Shown one piece after another: positions 15,357 to 24,251 of a DNA stretch of 36,753 nucleotides (within the stretch, counting starts at the first letter, position 1; each line of letters starts with the position of its first letter). The notes beneath the pieces were generated by a model. It was not told the DNA's origin and made no database searches. It was given only the letters and a program-made list of their open reading frames with translations. The position numbers and the translations under genes are program-made. Location of the stretch: positions 1 to 36,753 of the forward strand of contig MSXT01000034.1 of assembly GCA_002083595.1 (NCBI GenBank). Reading direction: 5' to 3'. The stretch comes from Proteobacteria bacterium ST_bin16 (GTDB taxonomy: Bacteria; Pseudomonadota; Gammaproteobacteria; Burkholderiales; Nitrosomonadaceae).

Positions 15357-15806
15357 ATGAAGTTGCTAGTTTTGCCATTCCTAGCGATTGCCTTGCTTGG
15401 CTGTACTGCGATCACAGCCGGTCATCAGCGTCCTGCGCTTGATGTCAAACTGATCGGGGTATGGACAGGCGAATACCTGGAAGAGGGCGGTACGTTAAAA
15501 CGTTGGACGCAAACGAGAAATGCCGATGGCACCTATACCATCGAGTTCAGTTTTACGGAAAAGGATGATACGGCGCAGAGTTTTAGCGAATCGGGCCGCT
15601 GGTGGATCAAGGATGATTTATTCCACGAGATTGCGTTACCGGAAAAAGGACACCCGGATAAATACCGCTATTCCTTTAAAAAGAAGGACTGTGTCAGTTT
15701 CGTACTGGTTGAAAGCGAAGGATTTGCCGAAGAGGAAGACAGTTATCTATTCAGCGAATGTCTGGAAGCGGACTCACCACCGGCAAACTTTGGTAAGTCC
15801 ATCTAG
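15357..15806 (+). CDS. Small lipoprotein, function unknown
   Basis: A 149-residue protein. The signal MKLLVLPFLAIALLGC ends in lipobox LLGC (Cys16). The mature part looks like a compact beta-rich domain that opens LIGVWTGEYLEEGGTLKRWT, continues with WWIKDDLFHEIALP, and ends in an acidic tail. The L-x-G-x-W opening is common in lipocalin-like and similar small beta-barrel lipoproteins, but I cannot place it in a named family. AAAGGAG is seven bases before ATG 15357; an in-frame upstream extension to 15261 has no comparable signal. It is convergent with the TIGR04073 gene and separated from it by a long inverted repeat. Confidence 0.8.
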   Translation: MKLLVLPFLAIALLGCTAITAGHQRPALDVKLIGVWTGEYLEEGGTLKRWTQTRNADGTYTIEFSFTEKDDTAQSFSESGRWWIKDDLFHEIALPEKGHPDKYRYSFKKKDCVSFVLVESEGFAEEEDSYLFSECLEADSPPANFGKSI

Positions 15807-15836
15807 TTTCTAAAAAACTTATTTCCTAAAGATTAT

Positions 15837-15880
15837 TTTCTGCCACTGCATTTTCTGCTGAGAATGGACAGTGGCAGAAA
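15837..15880. terminator. Long inverted repeat between convergent genes
   Basis: TTTCTGCCACTG (15837-15848) pairs perfectly with CAGTGGCAGAAA (15869-15880). The loop itself can form ATTTTC-TGCT-GAGAAT. It lies between the stops at 15806 (plus) and 15892 (minus). No strong T tract occurs on either side, so it may be a bidirectional 3'-end structure. Confidence 0.5.
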
Positions 15881-15891
15881 TAGTGAAGCGA

Positions 15892-16254
15892 TTAGCGCAT
15901 GTGCGCTTCGACAAAAGTGGTTTCGCGGTTGAAATCATCCCAGATGTTGGCTGGTTTGACAAAAGGCGTCGTCGGTACCAGGAAGGTTGCAATATCGAAC
16001 GCTCCGCTCAGTGAGCGGCCTACCGCATTGGCGATACCGGTTAGAAAACCGACGGTCATGCCGTGAACGACGCCATCCCGGTTGCCAACGATTGTGATTG
16101 TTTTTGGTATTTCAACGACCCCGGTCACCGCGTTTGCAAGGCCATTTCCCAGTTTTTCTACAACTTTGTCAGGATACTGGTCGGCCAATACTAATTGCGG
16201 GGCTGCTAAAAGCATGGTGCAGACGATTAATAGTGCTTGAATCGTTCTTTTCAT
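15892..16254 (-). CDS. Exosortase-system-associated protein, TIGR04073 family
   Basis: A 120-residue secreted protein. The signal peptide MKRTIQALLIVCTMLLAAPQ is followed by LVLADQYPDK. The mature part KVVEKLGNGLANAVTGVVEI, then PKTI, then NVGRS-like glycine-rich helices and PANIWDDFNRE match the TIGR04073 family, which co-occurs with exosortase/PEP-CTERM systems; its biochemical role is unknown. I chose ATG 16254 because AGGA sits six bases upstream and it puts the signal peptide at the N-terminus; a longer in-frame start at 16326 would bury it. It follows the 174-residue membrane protein gene by 61 bases on the same strand, a likely operon. Confidence 0.85.
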   Translation of the reverse strand: MKRTIQALLIVCTMLLAAPQLVLADQYPDKVVEKLGNGLANAVTGVVEIPKTITIVGNRDGVVHGMTVGFLTGIANAVGRSLSGAFDIATFLVPTTPFVKPANIWDDFNRETTFVEAHMR

Positions 16255-16315
16255 GGTCAATCCTATCGAGTAATTAATTAAATTTTTCATTCTATCGAAA
16301 TGCCGGGTAATTTTT

Positions 16316-16840
16316 CTACTTGCCATCCCCTGGTTTTGCAGGTTGTTTTAGAATGCCCAGGATTCCTTCAACATCGCGCTCGATCCGGCTTTCCGCATGT
16401 CCCCGGGTTTGCAGTTCCGTTCTGATTCTGTAGGCAATTTCCAGCGCGAGCAAATCCATGGTGTTTTTGTCACCTTTCTGCGATGCCGCTTGATACTCTA
16501 CTTGGAACCGGTCGATTGCGTTCAGCATGGTATCGTTCTTGATATTCAAACTGGCCAGGATGGAATCCAATTCATATTTCAGATTACCGGATAATGCAGG
16601 TTGCGCCAGCTGAGGCCCTTGTTCCGGTTCATAAGGCATGTATTTAGGCATCAAGACCGAGAACATGAACAGCGCTACACCCGATCCCACAGTGGTTGCT
16701 ACAAACTGCCAGATTTTATATTCCTTTCCCCGCAGTTTTATGGTGCTGGTCCGTTTCACACCAAACCAGGCTTGAACGATTATTCCAATTAAAAACAGAA
16801 TGGCACCAAGTGCCATGATAATAGGTACAAGCGGATGCAC
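16316..16840 (-). CDS. Two-helix membrane protein with a C-terminal helical domain, unknown function
   Basis: A 174-residue protein. The first helix is at about 4-27 (LVPIIMALGAILFLIGIIVQ) and the second at about 46-66 (FVATTVGSGVALFMFSVLMP). A Pro-rich linker leads into a charged helical domain (LDSILASLNIKNDTMLNAID, then FQVEYQAASQKGD). I do not recognise a family. The ATG at 16840 follows AGGAGT by 11 bases. Its position just upstream of the TIGR04073 gene suggests a role in the same envelope process, which is inference from linkage only. Confidence 0.75.
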   Translation of the reverse strand: MHPLVPIIMALGAILFLIGIIVQAWFGVKRTSTIKLRGKEYKIWQFVATTVGSGVALFMFSVLMPKYMPYEPEQGPQLAQPALSGNLKYELDSILASLNIKNDTMLNAIDRFQVEYQAASQKGDKNTMDLLALEIAYRIRTELQTRGHAESRIERDVEGILGILKQPAKPGDGK

Positions 16841-17135
16841 AGTTTTACTCCTATGTTCTTATCTTAAGGTTCAAATGCAACGGGTAAAAAAACTAATTGT
16901 GAGTTTCTATCCTGAATCGCCGGTTACTCATGCAACAGCGATCGTTTTCAACACATATTCTAACGTAATATGATACTGAGTGATGGGTTGTTTGATAAGC
17001 AATGATCTATCCATTTGAACACGAATTCATGCCAATCCCGCTGTAAACTTTTCTCACCGTAATAAAGCTCTGGGTATTGATGACCCGTAATGTTATACCG
17101 GTTATCGAGATCAATGCGCGAATCAAAGCGAGAAA

Positions 17136-17678
17136 TTATCGCGGTGGCGGTGGCGGGGGATTACCCGGGGGCGGAGGTGGCGGAGTAAAATTGGATGACG
17201 CAGGTACCGTACCGCTACCGGTATGTGCGGGCGGACCGCCGCTGATTCGGCCGGATACCGGAACGCGATGCCCTTTGGCATACATGCATTGAATATAGCC
17301 CATGTCATAGCGCTGCTGATTGACGTACGCGGAAGTGCTGGCCGTGCCCGAACCGGCCAGTCCGCCGGCTAGCAAACCGGTACCCGCGCCGATCGCCGCG
17401 CCTCCACCGCCTGCGATAGCGGCGCCTGCCGCCGCACCAAGTCCGGCACCGATCGCTGCACTTTCCACACCACTCGCTTGCGCCGATTGCCGTGGCGTTA
17501 CACCGCCGACTTGCTCATAGGCATAGCGGCGGCATTCGTAATCATCATAGCGGAACTGTTCGAAACTTTTACCGGAACCCGGCAAAGTCATCACGCTGGG
17601 GCCGGTAGGTAAATTGACGCAAGCTCCCAGCATGCAGGAAGCTATCGACGGTATGATCAGTTGTTTGATTGCTCTCAT
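17136..17678 (-). CDS. Glycine-zipper lipoprotein with a polyproline tail
   Basis: A 180-residue protein. Signal peptide with lipobox LGAC (Cys20). An N-terminal mature part (FEQFRYDDYECRRYAYEQVG) precedes a glycine-zipper segment of repeated small residues (AAIGAGLGAAAGAAIAGGGG and on), which usually inserts in or spans a membrane. Then YDMGYIQCMYAKGHRVPVSG and a striking C-terminus, PPPPPPGNPPPPPPR. This type is common in proteobacterial outer membranes, but the specific role is not known. GGAGTG lies ten bases before ATG 17678. The tail is encoded by GGC/GGT-type repeats read on the opposite strand, so replication slippage could vary its length. Confidence 0.83.
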   Translation of the reverse strand: MRAIKQLIIPSIASCMLGACVNLPTGPSVMTLPGSGKSFEQFRYDDYECRRYAYEQVGGVTPRQSAQASGVESAAIGAGLGAAAGAAIAGGGGAAIGAGTGLLAGGLAGSGTASTSAYVNQQRYDMGYIQCMYAKGHRVPVSGRISGGPPAHTGSGTVPASSNFTPPPPPPGNPPPPPPR

Positions 17679-17879
17679 GGTGTTTTCACTCCATTATCGT
17701 GCATACGGGTTCAGGGGCTGCGTATGATCAAGCAGTGACAGTTCTTGCGATTGAAATTCGTATAACGCTTTCTGACAAAGTTCAATACAAAGCAATTATC
17801 CCTGTCAAAGATTAGCAGAAAAAAGGTATCATATAGGATGCAAAATTTTAATAGTGATATATTTTAGGAGAAAATAAGA

Positions 17880-18749
17880 ATGTCGCAAAAACACCCGGTT
17901 ATCGCCGTTACCGGATCATCAGGTGCAGGCACCTCAACGGTTAAAACCAGTTTTGAACATATTTTCCGCCGTGAAAAACTCAGTGCGGTGGTGATCGAGG
18001 GTGACAGTTTTCATCGCTATGATCGTGAAGCAATGAAACAAGCTGTAGCCGAATCAGAAAAAAACGGTGGCCGTCCGATCAGCCACTTCGGTCCAGAAGC
18101 CAACGAATTTGAAAAATTGGAAGCGCTGTTTAAAGAATATGGCGAGAAAGGCACGGGGCAGAAGCGTTTGTACTTGCATAACGAAGAAGAAGCTGCGCCT
18201 TGGAATCAAAAACCGGGAACATTCACACCTTGGTCGCAGATTCCAGCGGGATCCGATTTGCTGTTTTATGAAGGACTGCATGGCGGCGCCAAGAGCGATA
18301 CCGCCGATGCTGCTAAATATGTGGATTTACTGGTCGGTGTAGTGCCTATCGTTAATCTGGAATGGATTCAAAAAATCTATCGCGACACCAGTGCGCGCGG
18401 TTATTCGGCTGAAGCTGTCACACACACCATATTGCGCCGCATGCATGACTACGTGCATTACATTACGCCGCAATTCTCGCGTACACATATCAATTTCCAG
18501 CGCGTGCCGACGGTTGATACTTCCAATCCGTTCATCGCCCGGGAAATTCCAACACTGGATGAAAGTATGGTCGTGATTCGTTTTAGACATCCTGAGACGA
18601 CGGATTTTCCATTCTTGCTGAGAATGATCCATGATTCGTTCATGTCCCGTCCTAACACTATCGTTGTTCCTGGCGGCAAAATGGGCATGGCGATTGAACT
18701 GATACTGACGCCGCTGATTTTGGATATCGTTGCCAAAAGCAGGGCATAG
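17880..18749 (+). CDS. prk: Phosphoribulokinase (Calvin cycle)
   Basis: A 289-residue cytoplasmic kinase that phosphorylates ribulose-5-phosphate with ATP to ribulose-1,5-bisphosphate, the CO2 acceptor for RuBisCO. The P-loop GSSGAGTST spans 12-20. EGDSFHRYDREAMK, GPEANEFEKLE and the long RQ-free segment YVHYITPQFSRTHINFQRVP are characteristic of the short class I proteobacterial enzyme, normally octameric and allosterically NADH-activated. AGGAG eight bases before ATG 17880 fixes the start. It is not next to other cbb genes here; a stand-alone prk is consistent with dispersed Calvin-cycle genes in ammonia oxidisers. Confidence 0.96.
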   Translation: MSQKHPVIAVTGSSGAGTSTVKTSFEHIFRREKLSAVVIEGDSFHRYDREAMKQAVAESEKNGGRPISHFGPEANEFEKLEALFKEYGEKGTGQKRLYLHNEEEAAPWNQKPGTFTPWSQIPAGSDLLFYEGLHGGAKSDTADAAKYVDLLVGVVPIVNLEWIQKIYRDTSARGYSAEAVTHTILRRMHDYVHYITPQFSRTHINFQRVPTVDTSNPFIAREIPTLDESMVVIRFRHPETTDFPFLLRMIHDSFMSRPNTIVVPGGKMGMAIELILTPLILDIVAKSRA

Positions 18750-18900
18750 TAGTTTCTAACCAACGGCCGGTTAATTCGTGAATTACGATATCAAGTGCAA
18801 ACTCTGATCTATCGTATTCCGGATTAATCAGTACGTTGAAAATGCACTCGATACACCCGGTTCCAAGTCTAGTCAGTTTGTCGCTGACTATATCGGCTAC

Positions 18901-21099
18901 ATGACTTCCTTATTATCCAACCTTAATCCGCAGCAACTCGAAGCGATCACGCTACCGCATCAGGCGGTACTGGTGCTGGCTGGCGCCGGTAGCGGAAAAA
19001 CCCGTGTACTGACGACGCGCATTGCTTATTTGATTCAATCGGGGCAGACCAGTCCGCACGGGATTCTTGCCGTGACATTCACCAATAAGGCAGCCAAGGA
19101 AATGTTGACGCGCATTACCGCAATGCTGCCGGTTAATCCACGCGGTATGTGGATCGGCACGTTTCATGGTTTATGCCATCGCATGTTGCGGACGCATTAT
19201 CAGGATGCCGGTTTGCCGCAAGCATTTCAGATTCTCGATTCCGCCGACCAACTGGCTTTGGTCAAGCGCATTCTGAAAGATCTATCGGCTGACGAAAAAA
19301 AATTCCCGCCGCGCCAGGTGCAATGGTTCATCAATAATGCCAAGGAAGCCGGATTGCGTGCGGCGTATGTTACCGTCGAAGATGCTTACTCGCGCCGTAT
19401 GCTGGAATTTTATCAAGCGTATGAGCAGCAATGCCAGAAGGAAGGTGCGGTGGATTTTGCCGAATTGCTGCTGCGCAGTTATGAACTGCTGAATCGCAAT
19501 GAAATTCTATGTCAGCACTATCGCGAGCGCTTTCAGCATATCCTGGTGGATGAGTTTCAGGATACCAATCCTTTGCAATACAAATGGTTGAAGTTACTAG
19601 CGGGTACCGGAACAAAAAATGCCGCGGCGGTTTTTGCCGTTGGCGATGACGATCAGAGTATTTACGCGTTTCGCGGTGCTTATGCCGGCAACATGCGGGA
19701 CTTTGAGCATGATTTTGGTATCAACAAAGTTATCAAACTCGAGCAAAATTACCGTTCGCACGGCCATATTTTGGATGCAGCGAATGCTTTGATCGAAAAC
19801 AATAGCGAGCGTCTGGGTAAGAATCTCTGGACTGCCGAAGGGAAGGGCGAATTGTTGCGGGTTTATAACGCGCCGAATGATTTCGATGAAGCTGCGTTTA
19901 TCGTGGGAGAAGTCAAAGCATTGCATGCGGAAGGTGTCGCACTGTCGGAAATGGCGCTGCTGTATCGTTCCAATGCGCAGTCGCGGGTGCTTGAGCACAG
20001 TTTGTTCAATGCCGCGATACCGTATCGTGTGTATGGGGGTATGCGGTTTTTCGACCGGCAGGAAATCAAACATGCATTGGCCTATTTGCGCTTGATTGCC
20101 AACCCCGGTGATGATAGCGCGTTATTGCGGGTGATTAATTTTCCGGCGCGCGGTATCGGCGCTCGTGGACTGGAACAATTACAGGAAGACGCCAAAGTGC
20201 TTGGTGGCAGTCTGTGGATTGCCGCCGTGCAAAAGTGCGGCGGTGAATCGGCCGTGCTGCAAAAATTGCCGGAGATGTTAAAAGGCATCGCGGCATTCGT
20301 GCATTTGATTCTGAGCATGCAGCAGTACTGTAAAGCATTACCGCTTCCGCAAATCGTTGAGCACATGCTGACAAGCAGCGGATTACTGGCGCATTACGGC
20401 AAAGAGCGCGAGGGCGCGGAAAGGCTGGAGAATTTGAATGAGCTAATCAATGCCGCGACCAGTTTTGTGCATGAAGCGGAAAACGACAGCTTGGCGGAAT
20501 TCCTCGCGCACGCTTCGCTGGAAGCCGGTGAGCATCAGGCGGGCAGCGGCCAGGACGCACTGCAATTGATGACAGTTCACGCCGCCAAGGGATTGGAGTT
20601 TCACAGTGTTTTTCTAAGCGGTCTGGAAGAAGGATTATTTCCGCATGAGAACAGTCTGAATGAAATCAACGGCATTGCCGAAGAGAGACGGCTGATGTAT
20701 GTGGCCATGACGCGTGCGCGCCGCCGGTTATATCTTAGTTTTGCGCAAAGCCGCATGCTACATGGTCAAACCCGCTATCACATTGCGTCACGTTTTCTCG
20801 ATGAAATTCCGCAGAATTGCTTGAAATGGCTGCAATCAGCACCGCGAATGAATCAAGGTGCCTACGCTTCCAATAGCGGCAGTCAAACCGCAACAGGTTT
20901 TTCAAGGACCGCCTACGGTCAGCCAAAATCTTCCGGTGGAGAGTGGCGCATCGGACAAAATGTCTCACATGCCAAGTTCGGCGACGGCGTTATCATCAAC
21001 TACGAAGGCAGCGGCAGCGATGCACGCGTTCAGGTTAATTTCGATCATGCCGGTGTGAAATGGCTGTTGCTCGAATATGCCAAATTGACCGCGCTTTAA
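18901..21099 (+). CDS. uvrD: UvrD/Rep-family superfamily 1 DNA helicase
   Basis: A 732-residue ATP-driven 3'-to-5' helicase acting in nucleotide-excision and mismatch repair. Q motif LNPQQLEAI at the N-terminus; Walker A AGAGSGKT at 27-34; motif Ia TFTNKAAKEM; Walker B LVDEFQDTN with D217/E218; motif III GDDDQSIYAFRGA; motif IV QNYRSHGHIL; motif V LMTVHAAKGLEF; motif VI VAMTRARRRLY. The C-terminal 50 residues (WRIGQNVSHAKFGDGVIINY) form the UvrD/PcrA tudor-like domain that contacts RNA polymerase. That tail favours UvrD over Rep. ATG 18901 lacks a clear Shine-Dalgarno sequence but matches the family N-terminus. Confidence 0.94.
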   Translation: MTSLLSNLNPQQLEAITLPHQAVLVLAGAGSGKTRVLTTRIAYLIQSGQTSPHGILAVTFTNKAAKEMLTRITAMLPVNPRGMWIGTFHGLCHRMLRTHYQDAGLPQAFQILDSADQLALVKRILKDLSADEKKFPPRQVQWFINNAKEAGLRAAYVTVEDAYSRRMLEFYQAYEQQCQKEGAVDFAELLLRSYELLNRNEILCQHYRERFQHILVDEFQDTNPLQYKWLKLLAGTGTKNAAAVFAVGDDDQSIYAFRGAYAGNMRDFEHDFGINKVIKLEQNYRSHGHILDAANALIENNSERLGKNLWTAEGKGELLRVYNAPNDFDEAAFIVGEVKALHAEGVALSEMALLYRSNAQSRVLEHSLFNAAIPYRVYGGMRFFDRQEIKHALAYLRLIANPGDDSALLRVINFPARGIGARGLEQLQEDAKVLGGSLWIAAVQKCGGESAVLQKLPEMLKGIAAFVHLILSMQQYCKALPLPQIVEHMLTSSGLLAHYGKEREGAERLENLNELINAATSFVHEAENDSLAEFLAHASLEAGEHQAGSGQDALQLMTVHAAKGLEFHSVFLSGLEEGLFPHENSLNEINGIAEERRLMYVAMTRARRRLYLSFAQSRMLHGQTRYHIASRFLDEIPQNCLKWLQSAPRMNQGAYASNSGSQTATGFSRTAYGQPKSSGGEWRIGQNVSHAKFGDGVIINYEGSGSDARVQVNFDHAGVKWLLLEYAKLTAL

Positions 21100-21117
21100 T
21101 GACCATGTATCACACGC

Positions 21118-21984
21118 TCAGCGTTCGTTTTGATCCTTATCCTGAGGTTTATTTCCAGTTGTAGCCGTTTCCTGTTTGGCTTCAGGCTCATGTTGTTGTC
21201 CCGGTTGTTGATCGGCATCGCCCCAATTGGCTTTTTGTAAATCCGCTTCGGATTGGTTGTTTTTGAAGCGGATGGGTTCATTCAGGTAGATGTCTTTGTA
21301 GCTGACATAGATGGACGCGAAAATAGTAGGAATCAAAATGATCAGACCGGCACCGTAAGGCATCACGCTGATAATGGTCAGCACGATGAGCGTAACGCCA
21401 TACAACTGAAATGGAATGAAGTTTCTCAGGCAGGCAAAAAAGCTTTTTTGCATGGCTATAATGGGCGGTACGTTTTCAAACACCACCAGCAGCGGCGAGA
21501 ACCAGGAAGCCATCATCAATGGAATGGAAAGTGTCAGCGCAATCAAGGAGGATGTCAGGAAACTGCTCATTACGCCCATCAGCTCACTTTCGTCGACTCT
21601 TTTGCCGTAGAGCATCATGTCGGTCATCTGGGAACCGCCGATCAACATGACCAGGCCGATGATCAGAATCTGTCCGACCAAATAAATCCCGCCGATTGTG
21701 ATGAGCGGCACGGTATTGGTTTTGAAAGCAGCAAATAAGTGCGTCATATCAAGCGATTTGCCTTGCTCCATGTCCTTGCATCCCAGCATGATTCCAGCCA
21801 AGAAAACGGGTGAAACCAAAGTGAAAATAAATTTTCCCAGCAATGGGATCAATGACATCGATATTGCGATCAACATCAGGGTAAAGCACACAAAAATCCA
21901 AGTGAGCGGTGCTCTACGGAACAAGTAGAAACCGCTCAGAATCCATTGCAATCCTTGTTTTGCGTGAACTTGATGAATTTCCAT
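21118..21984 (-). CDS. BPSS1780-type integral membrane protein
   Basis: A 288-residue polytopic inner-membrane protein with about six hydrophobic segments from about residue 24 to 225. The opening KQGLQWILSGFYLFRRAPLT is the family signature (glycine, Trp and basic residues before the first helix), and ISMSLIPLLGKFIFTLVSPV and FFACLRNFIPF follow. It ends in a hydrophilic tail rich in Gln, Lys and Glu. The family is widespread in Betaproteobacteria and has no known function. Its stop is 18 bases from the convergent helicase stop, and its start is 44 bases after thrB on the same strand, so it is probably co-transcribed behind thrB. Confidence 0.82.
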   Translation of the reverse strand: MEIHQVHAKQGLQWILSGFYLFRRAPLTWIFVCFTLMLIAISMSLIPLLGKFIFTLVSPVFLAGIMLGCKDMEQGKSLDMTHLFAAFKTNTVPLITIGGIYLVGQILIIGLVMLIGGSQMTDMMLYGKRVDESELMGVMSSFLTSSLIALTLSIPLMMASWFSPLLVVFENVPPIIAMQKSFFACLRNFIPFQLYGVTLIVLTIISVMPYGAGLIILIPTIFASIYVSYKDIYLNEPIRFKNNQSEADLQKANWGDADQQPGQQHEPEAKQETATTGNKPQDKDQNER

Positions 21985-22028
21985 TAATGTTTCTCCAATT
22001 AATTTCAGTAAACGGTTTTAATGAAGCG

Positions 22029-22979
22029 TTATATCCAGAGCTGCTGTAGTTTTACTGAATCGCGCGCATGATTTTTTAATATTTCCCGGAAATGCGCCGG
22101 ATCTTTGGCGTGTGTCAATTCCCCCGGGCGCGGTAAATGATAGTCGTACAAACGGGATACCCAGAAACGCAGTGCGCCGGCACGCAGCATGGCAGACCAG
22201 GCATCGTGTTCGGTCGCGTTAAGCGGACGTACGGCATGATAAGCTTTAATCAGCGCCAGCGTGCATGATTCATCCAAGACTTTGTTCTCAGTCATGCACC
22301 AGTCGTTGACCGTAATGGCCAGATCATACAAGAACGCATCGTTGCAGGCGAAATAAAAATCGATGACACCGCCGATGGTATGCCCGGTAAACAGAATATT
22401 GTCGCGGAACAAGTCGGCATGAATAACGCCGCCAGGTAATGTACCGGTTTGCTGCAATCGTTGAAAATTCAATTCTGCCGCAAGCAGGGATTGCTCGTCA
22501 GCGGAAAGAAAAGGGGTAATCTCGGGTGCTCTGGCTTGCCACCAGGTAAGTCCGCGTGGATTATTCATTCGTCCCGGATACGAGCTGCCCGCCACATGCA
22601 TTTGAGCCAATATCCGGCCAACTTCCGCGCAGTGCTCCGCAACGGGATGCATAACGGATTGTCCCGGCAGACAGGTTACGATCGTTGCCGGTTTACCGTT
22701 GAGCTCGCCCAGCAATTGCCGATCCAGCATCGCAACCGGCGCGGGGCAGGGAATGCCGTGCTGGGATAAATGCGCCATCAGATTCAGATAATACGGCAGT
22801 TCGTCGCGCGTCAGTTTCTCGAACAACGTCAATACAAATTTGCCTTGCGTAGTCGTGACGAAATAATTGGTATTTTCGATGCCCGATGAAATGCCTTGCA
22901 ATTGGACTAACTGACCCAACGCATAATTTTGTAACCAGACCGTGAGCTGGCTATCGGTAACAGGTGTAAAAACTGACAT
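22029..22979 (-). CDS. thrB: Homoserine kinase (ThrB, aminoglycoside-phosphotransferase fold)
   Basis: A 316-residue cytoplasmic enzyme that phosphorylates L-homoserine with ATP to O-phosphohomoserine for threonine synthesis. It belongs to the APH/choline-kinase-fold type used by many proteobacteria, not the GHMP-fold type of E. coli. SSGIENTNYFV at 31-41 binds nucleotide; the catalytic loop HADLFRDN is at 187-194 with D189 and N194; the metal-binding Asp is D207 in VIDFYFACND. The start MSVFTPVT is the usual N-terminus for this type. It sits between the DUF2782 gene (about 80 bases upstream) and the BPSS1780-type gene on the same strand. Confidence 0.93.
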   Translation of the reverse strand: MSVFTPVTDSQLTVWLQNYALGQLVQLQGISSGIENTNYFVTTTQGKFVLTLFEKLTRDELPYYLNLMAHLSQHGIPCPAPVAMLDRQLLGELNGKPATIVTCLPGQSVMHPVAEHCAEVGRILAQMHVAGSSYPGRMNNPRGLTWWQARAPEITPFLSADEQSLLAAELNFQRLQQTGTLPGGVIHADLFRDNILFTGHTIGGVIDFYFACNDAFLYDLAITVNDWCMTENKVLDESCTLALIKAYHAVRPLNATEHDAWSAMLRAGALRFWVSRLYDYHLPRPGELTHAKDPAHFREILKNHARDSVKLQQLWI

Positions 22980-23057
22980 GGGTTAACAGACTAAAAAAGC
23001 GTGAAAGTGGAAACAGAAAGGTTTCATCGGATTACATGCTTTCGCTTTTTATCGGGG

Positions 23058-23459
23058 TTAAAATTTCAAGAATTGCCACATTGGCGGGCTGACATCAATA
23101 CCGGCATCACCTGCGTGCGTATGGCCACGGCTAATATTTTTTTTCAGATAATACGGCGGACCGATGCGCGGAATCACCTTGATCATCATCAATTCTCCGT
23201 TGATGCGATGTTCTTCAATAGTGTCTTCGCCGCGCTTGATGATGGTAACTTGCGTTTCCAGTTCGGGATCCGGCTGAATATCGGGCGGAAGCGGCGGAGG
23301 ATCCGCCAATTCCTTGGGTAACTCGGGAGGCTCCGGCAATGGAATGAGGTTATCCGGGTGCGAAAGCTTTTTAGCTTGCTTCGGCTGATCGGATTGCGCC
23401 GTGGCAGGCGGCGCAGAAATGATCACCAAGATAAAAATAAGTGGATACAGGTACATCAT
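23058..23459 (-). CDS. DUF2782 family secreted protein
   Basis: About 133 residues. The signal peptide MMYLYPLIFILVIISAPPAT is followed by a Pro-rich, charged linker (PLPEPPELPKELADPPPLPP), then the conserved small domain: QVTIIKRGEDTIEEHRINGE, MMIKVIPRIGPPYYLKKN and a closing SPPMWQFLKF. That domain is DUF2782, function unknown, which in Betaproteobacteria usually sits between polA and thrB as it does here. I placed the start at ATG 23459 so that the signal peptide is N-terminal; an in-frame ATG at 23507 would put 16 polar residues before it and has no better ribosome-binding site. Confidence 0.85.
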   Translation of the reverse strand: MMYLYPLIFILVIISAPPATAQSDQPKQAKKLSHPDNLIPLPEPPELPKELADPPPLPPDIQPDPELETQVTIIKRGEDTIEEHRINGELMMIKVIPRIGPPYYLKKNISRGHTHAGDAGIDVSPPMWQFLKF

Positions 23460-23516
23460 GTTGGTTACCGGCAGGTCGAGATTAACGGGTATTCTACCTA
23501 AAATCATCGCTGACAG

Positions 23517-24236
23517 TTAAAGATTGAGTTGAATTTCTCGCTCGGCGGCGGTCGGCTCAAATCCGCTGCTTTCATAATATTTAAAAATGGCATTGACGAT
23601 TTGATCCGGTTCATCAATGACCTGAATCAGATTCATGTCCTCAGCGGATATAAAGCCTTCGGTGATCAAAGTGTTCTGGAACCAATCCAGCAAACCGCGC
23701 CAGAACTGGGAATACACCAGAATGATCGGCATCTTGCGGGTTTTGCCGGTTTGCACCAGCGTCAGCGCTTCCATCAATTCATCCAGAGTGCCGAAGCCGC
23801 CGGGCAGCACAACGTAAGCCGTGGCGAATTTGACAAACATATATTTGCGCGCGAAAAAATGCCGGAAAGTCTGGCTGATGTCCTGATAAGCATTGCGATG
23901 CTGTTCGTGCGGCAGCTGAATATTCAATCCGATGCTGGGTGATTTGCCATAATAAGCGCCTTTATTGGCGGCTTCCATAATACCCGGGCCGCCGCCGGAA
24001 ATGACCGCAAAACCGGCATCGGAAAGCTGTTTGGCAATTTGCTCGGCTAATTTATAGTGCGGATTATTGGGATCGGTGCGCGCGCTGCCGAAAATACTCA
24101 CGGCGGGTTGGATGGTATCAAGACGTTCTGTTCCTTCGACAAACTCTGCCATAATGCCGAACAAGCGCCATGATTCTTTTGCTGACCAGGGTTTATCCAC
24201 AGACAAATGCGTGGCCGGTTTATCGTATAGGCTCAT
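23517..24236 (-). CDS. LOG-family protein (TIGR00730), cytokinin-riboside-monophosphate phosphoribohydrolase type
   Basis: A 239-residue cytoplasmic protein of the Rossmann-like LOG family. Signatures: VSIFGSARTDPNNPHY, GGGPGIMEAANKGA at 81-94 and the nucleotide-binding PGGFGTLDE at 145-153 (PGGxGTxxE, with the catalytic Glu). These enzymes split the N-glycosidic bond of (cytokinin) riboside monophosphates, and in bacteria probably act on AMP-like or modified nucleotides. At 239 residues it is the longer LOG class with an N-terminal extension (DKPWSAKESWRLFGIMAEFV). It is divergent from polA with only 15 bases between start codons. Confidence 0.92.
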   Translation of the reverse strand: MSLYDKPATHLSVDKPWSAKESWRLFGIMAEFVEGTERLDTIQPAVSIFGSARTDPNNPHYKLAEQIAKQLSDAGFAVISGGGPGIMEAANKGAYYGKSPSIGLNIQLPHEQHRNAYQDISQTFRHFFARKYMFVKFATAYVVLPGGFGTLDELMEALTLVQTGKTRKMPIILVYSQFWRGLLDWFQNTLITEGFISAEDMNLIQVIDEPDQIVNAIFKYYESSGFEPTAAEREIQLNL

Positions 24237-24251
24237 AGGAAAATCTTATCA

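Noticed and set aside
16255..16326. 24-residue extension of the TIGR04073 protein
   Set aside because: It would place a charged stretch before the signal peptide and overlap the upstream gene; AGGA at the right distance supports ATG 16254.
17320..17520. Plus-strand Ala/Pro-rich ORF opposite the glycine-zipper gene
   Set aside because: Shadow of the GC-rich repeats; it lacks a ribosome-binding site and the minus-strand gene has signal peptide and lipobox.
21253..21738. 161-codon plus-strand ORF opposite the BPSS1780-type gene
   Set aside because: Composition (His, Gln, Asp runs) is typical of antisense to hydrophobic codons; the minus-strand frame has the family signature.
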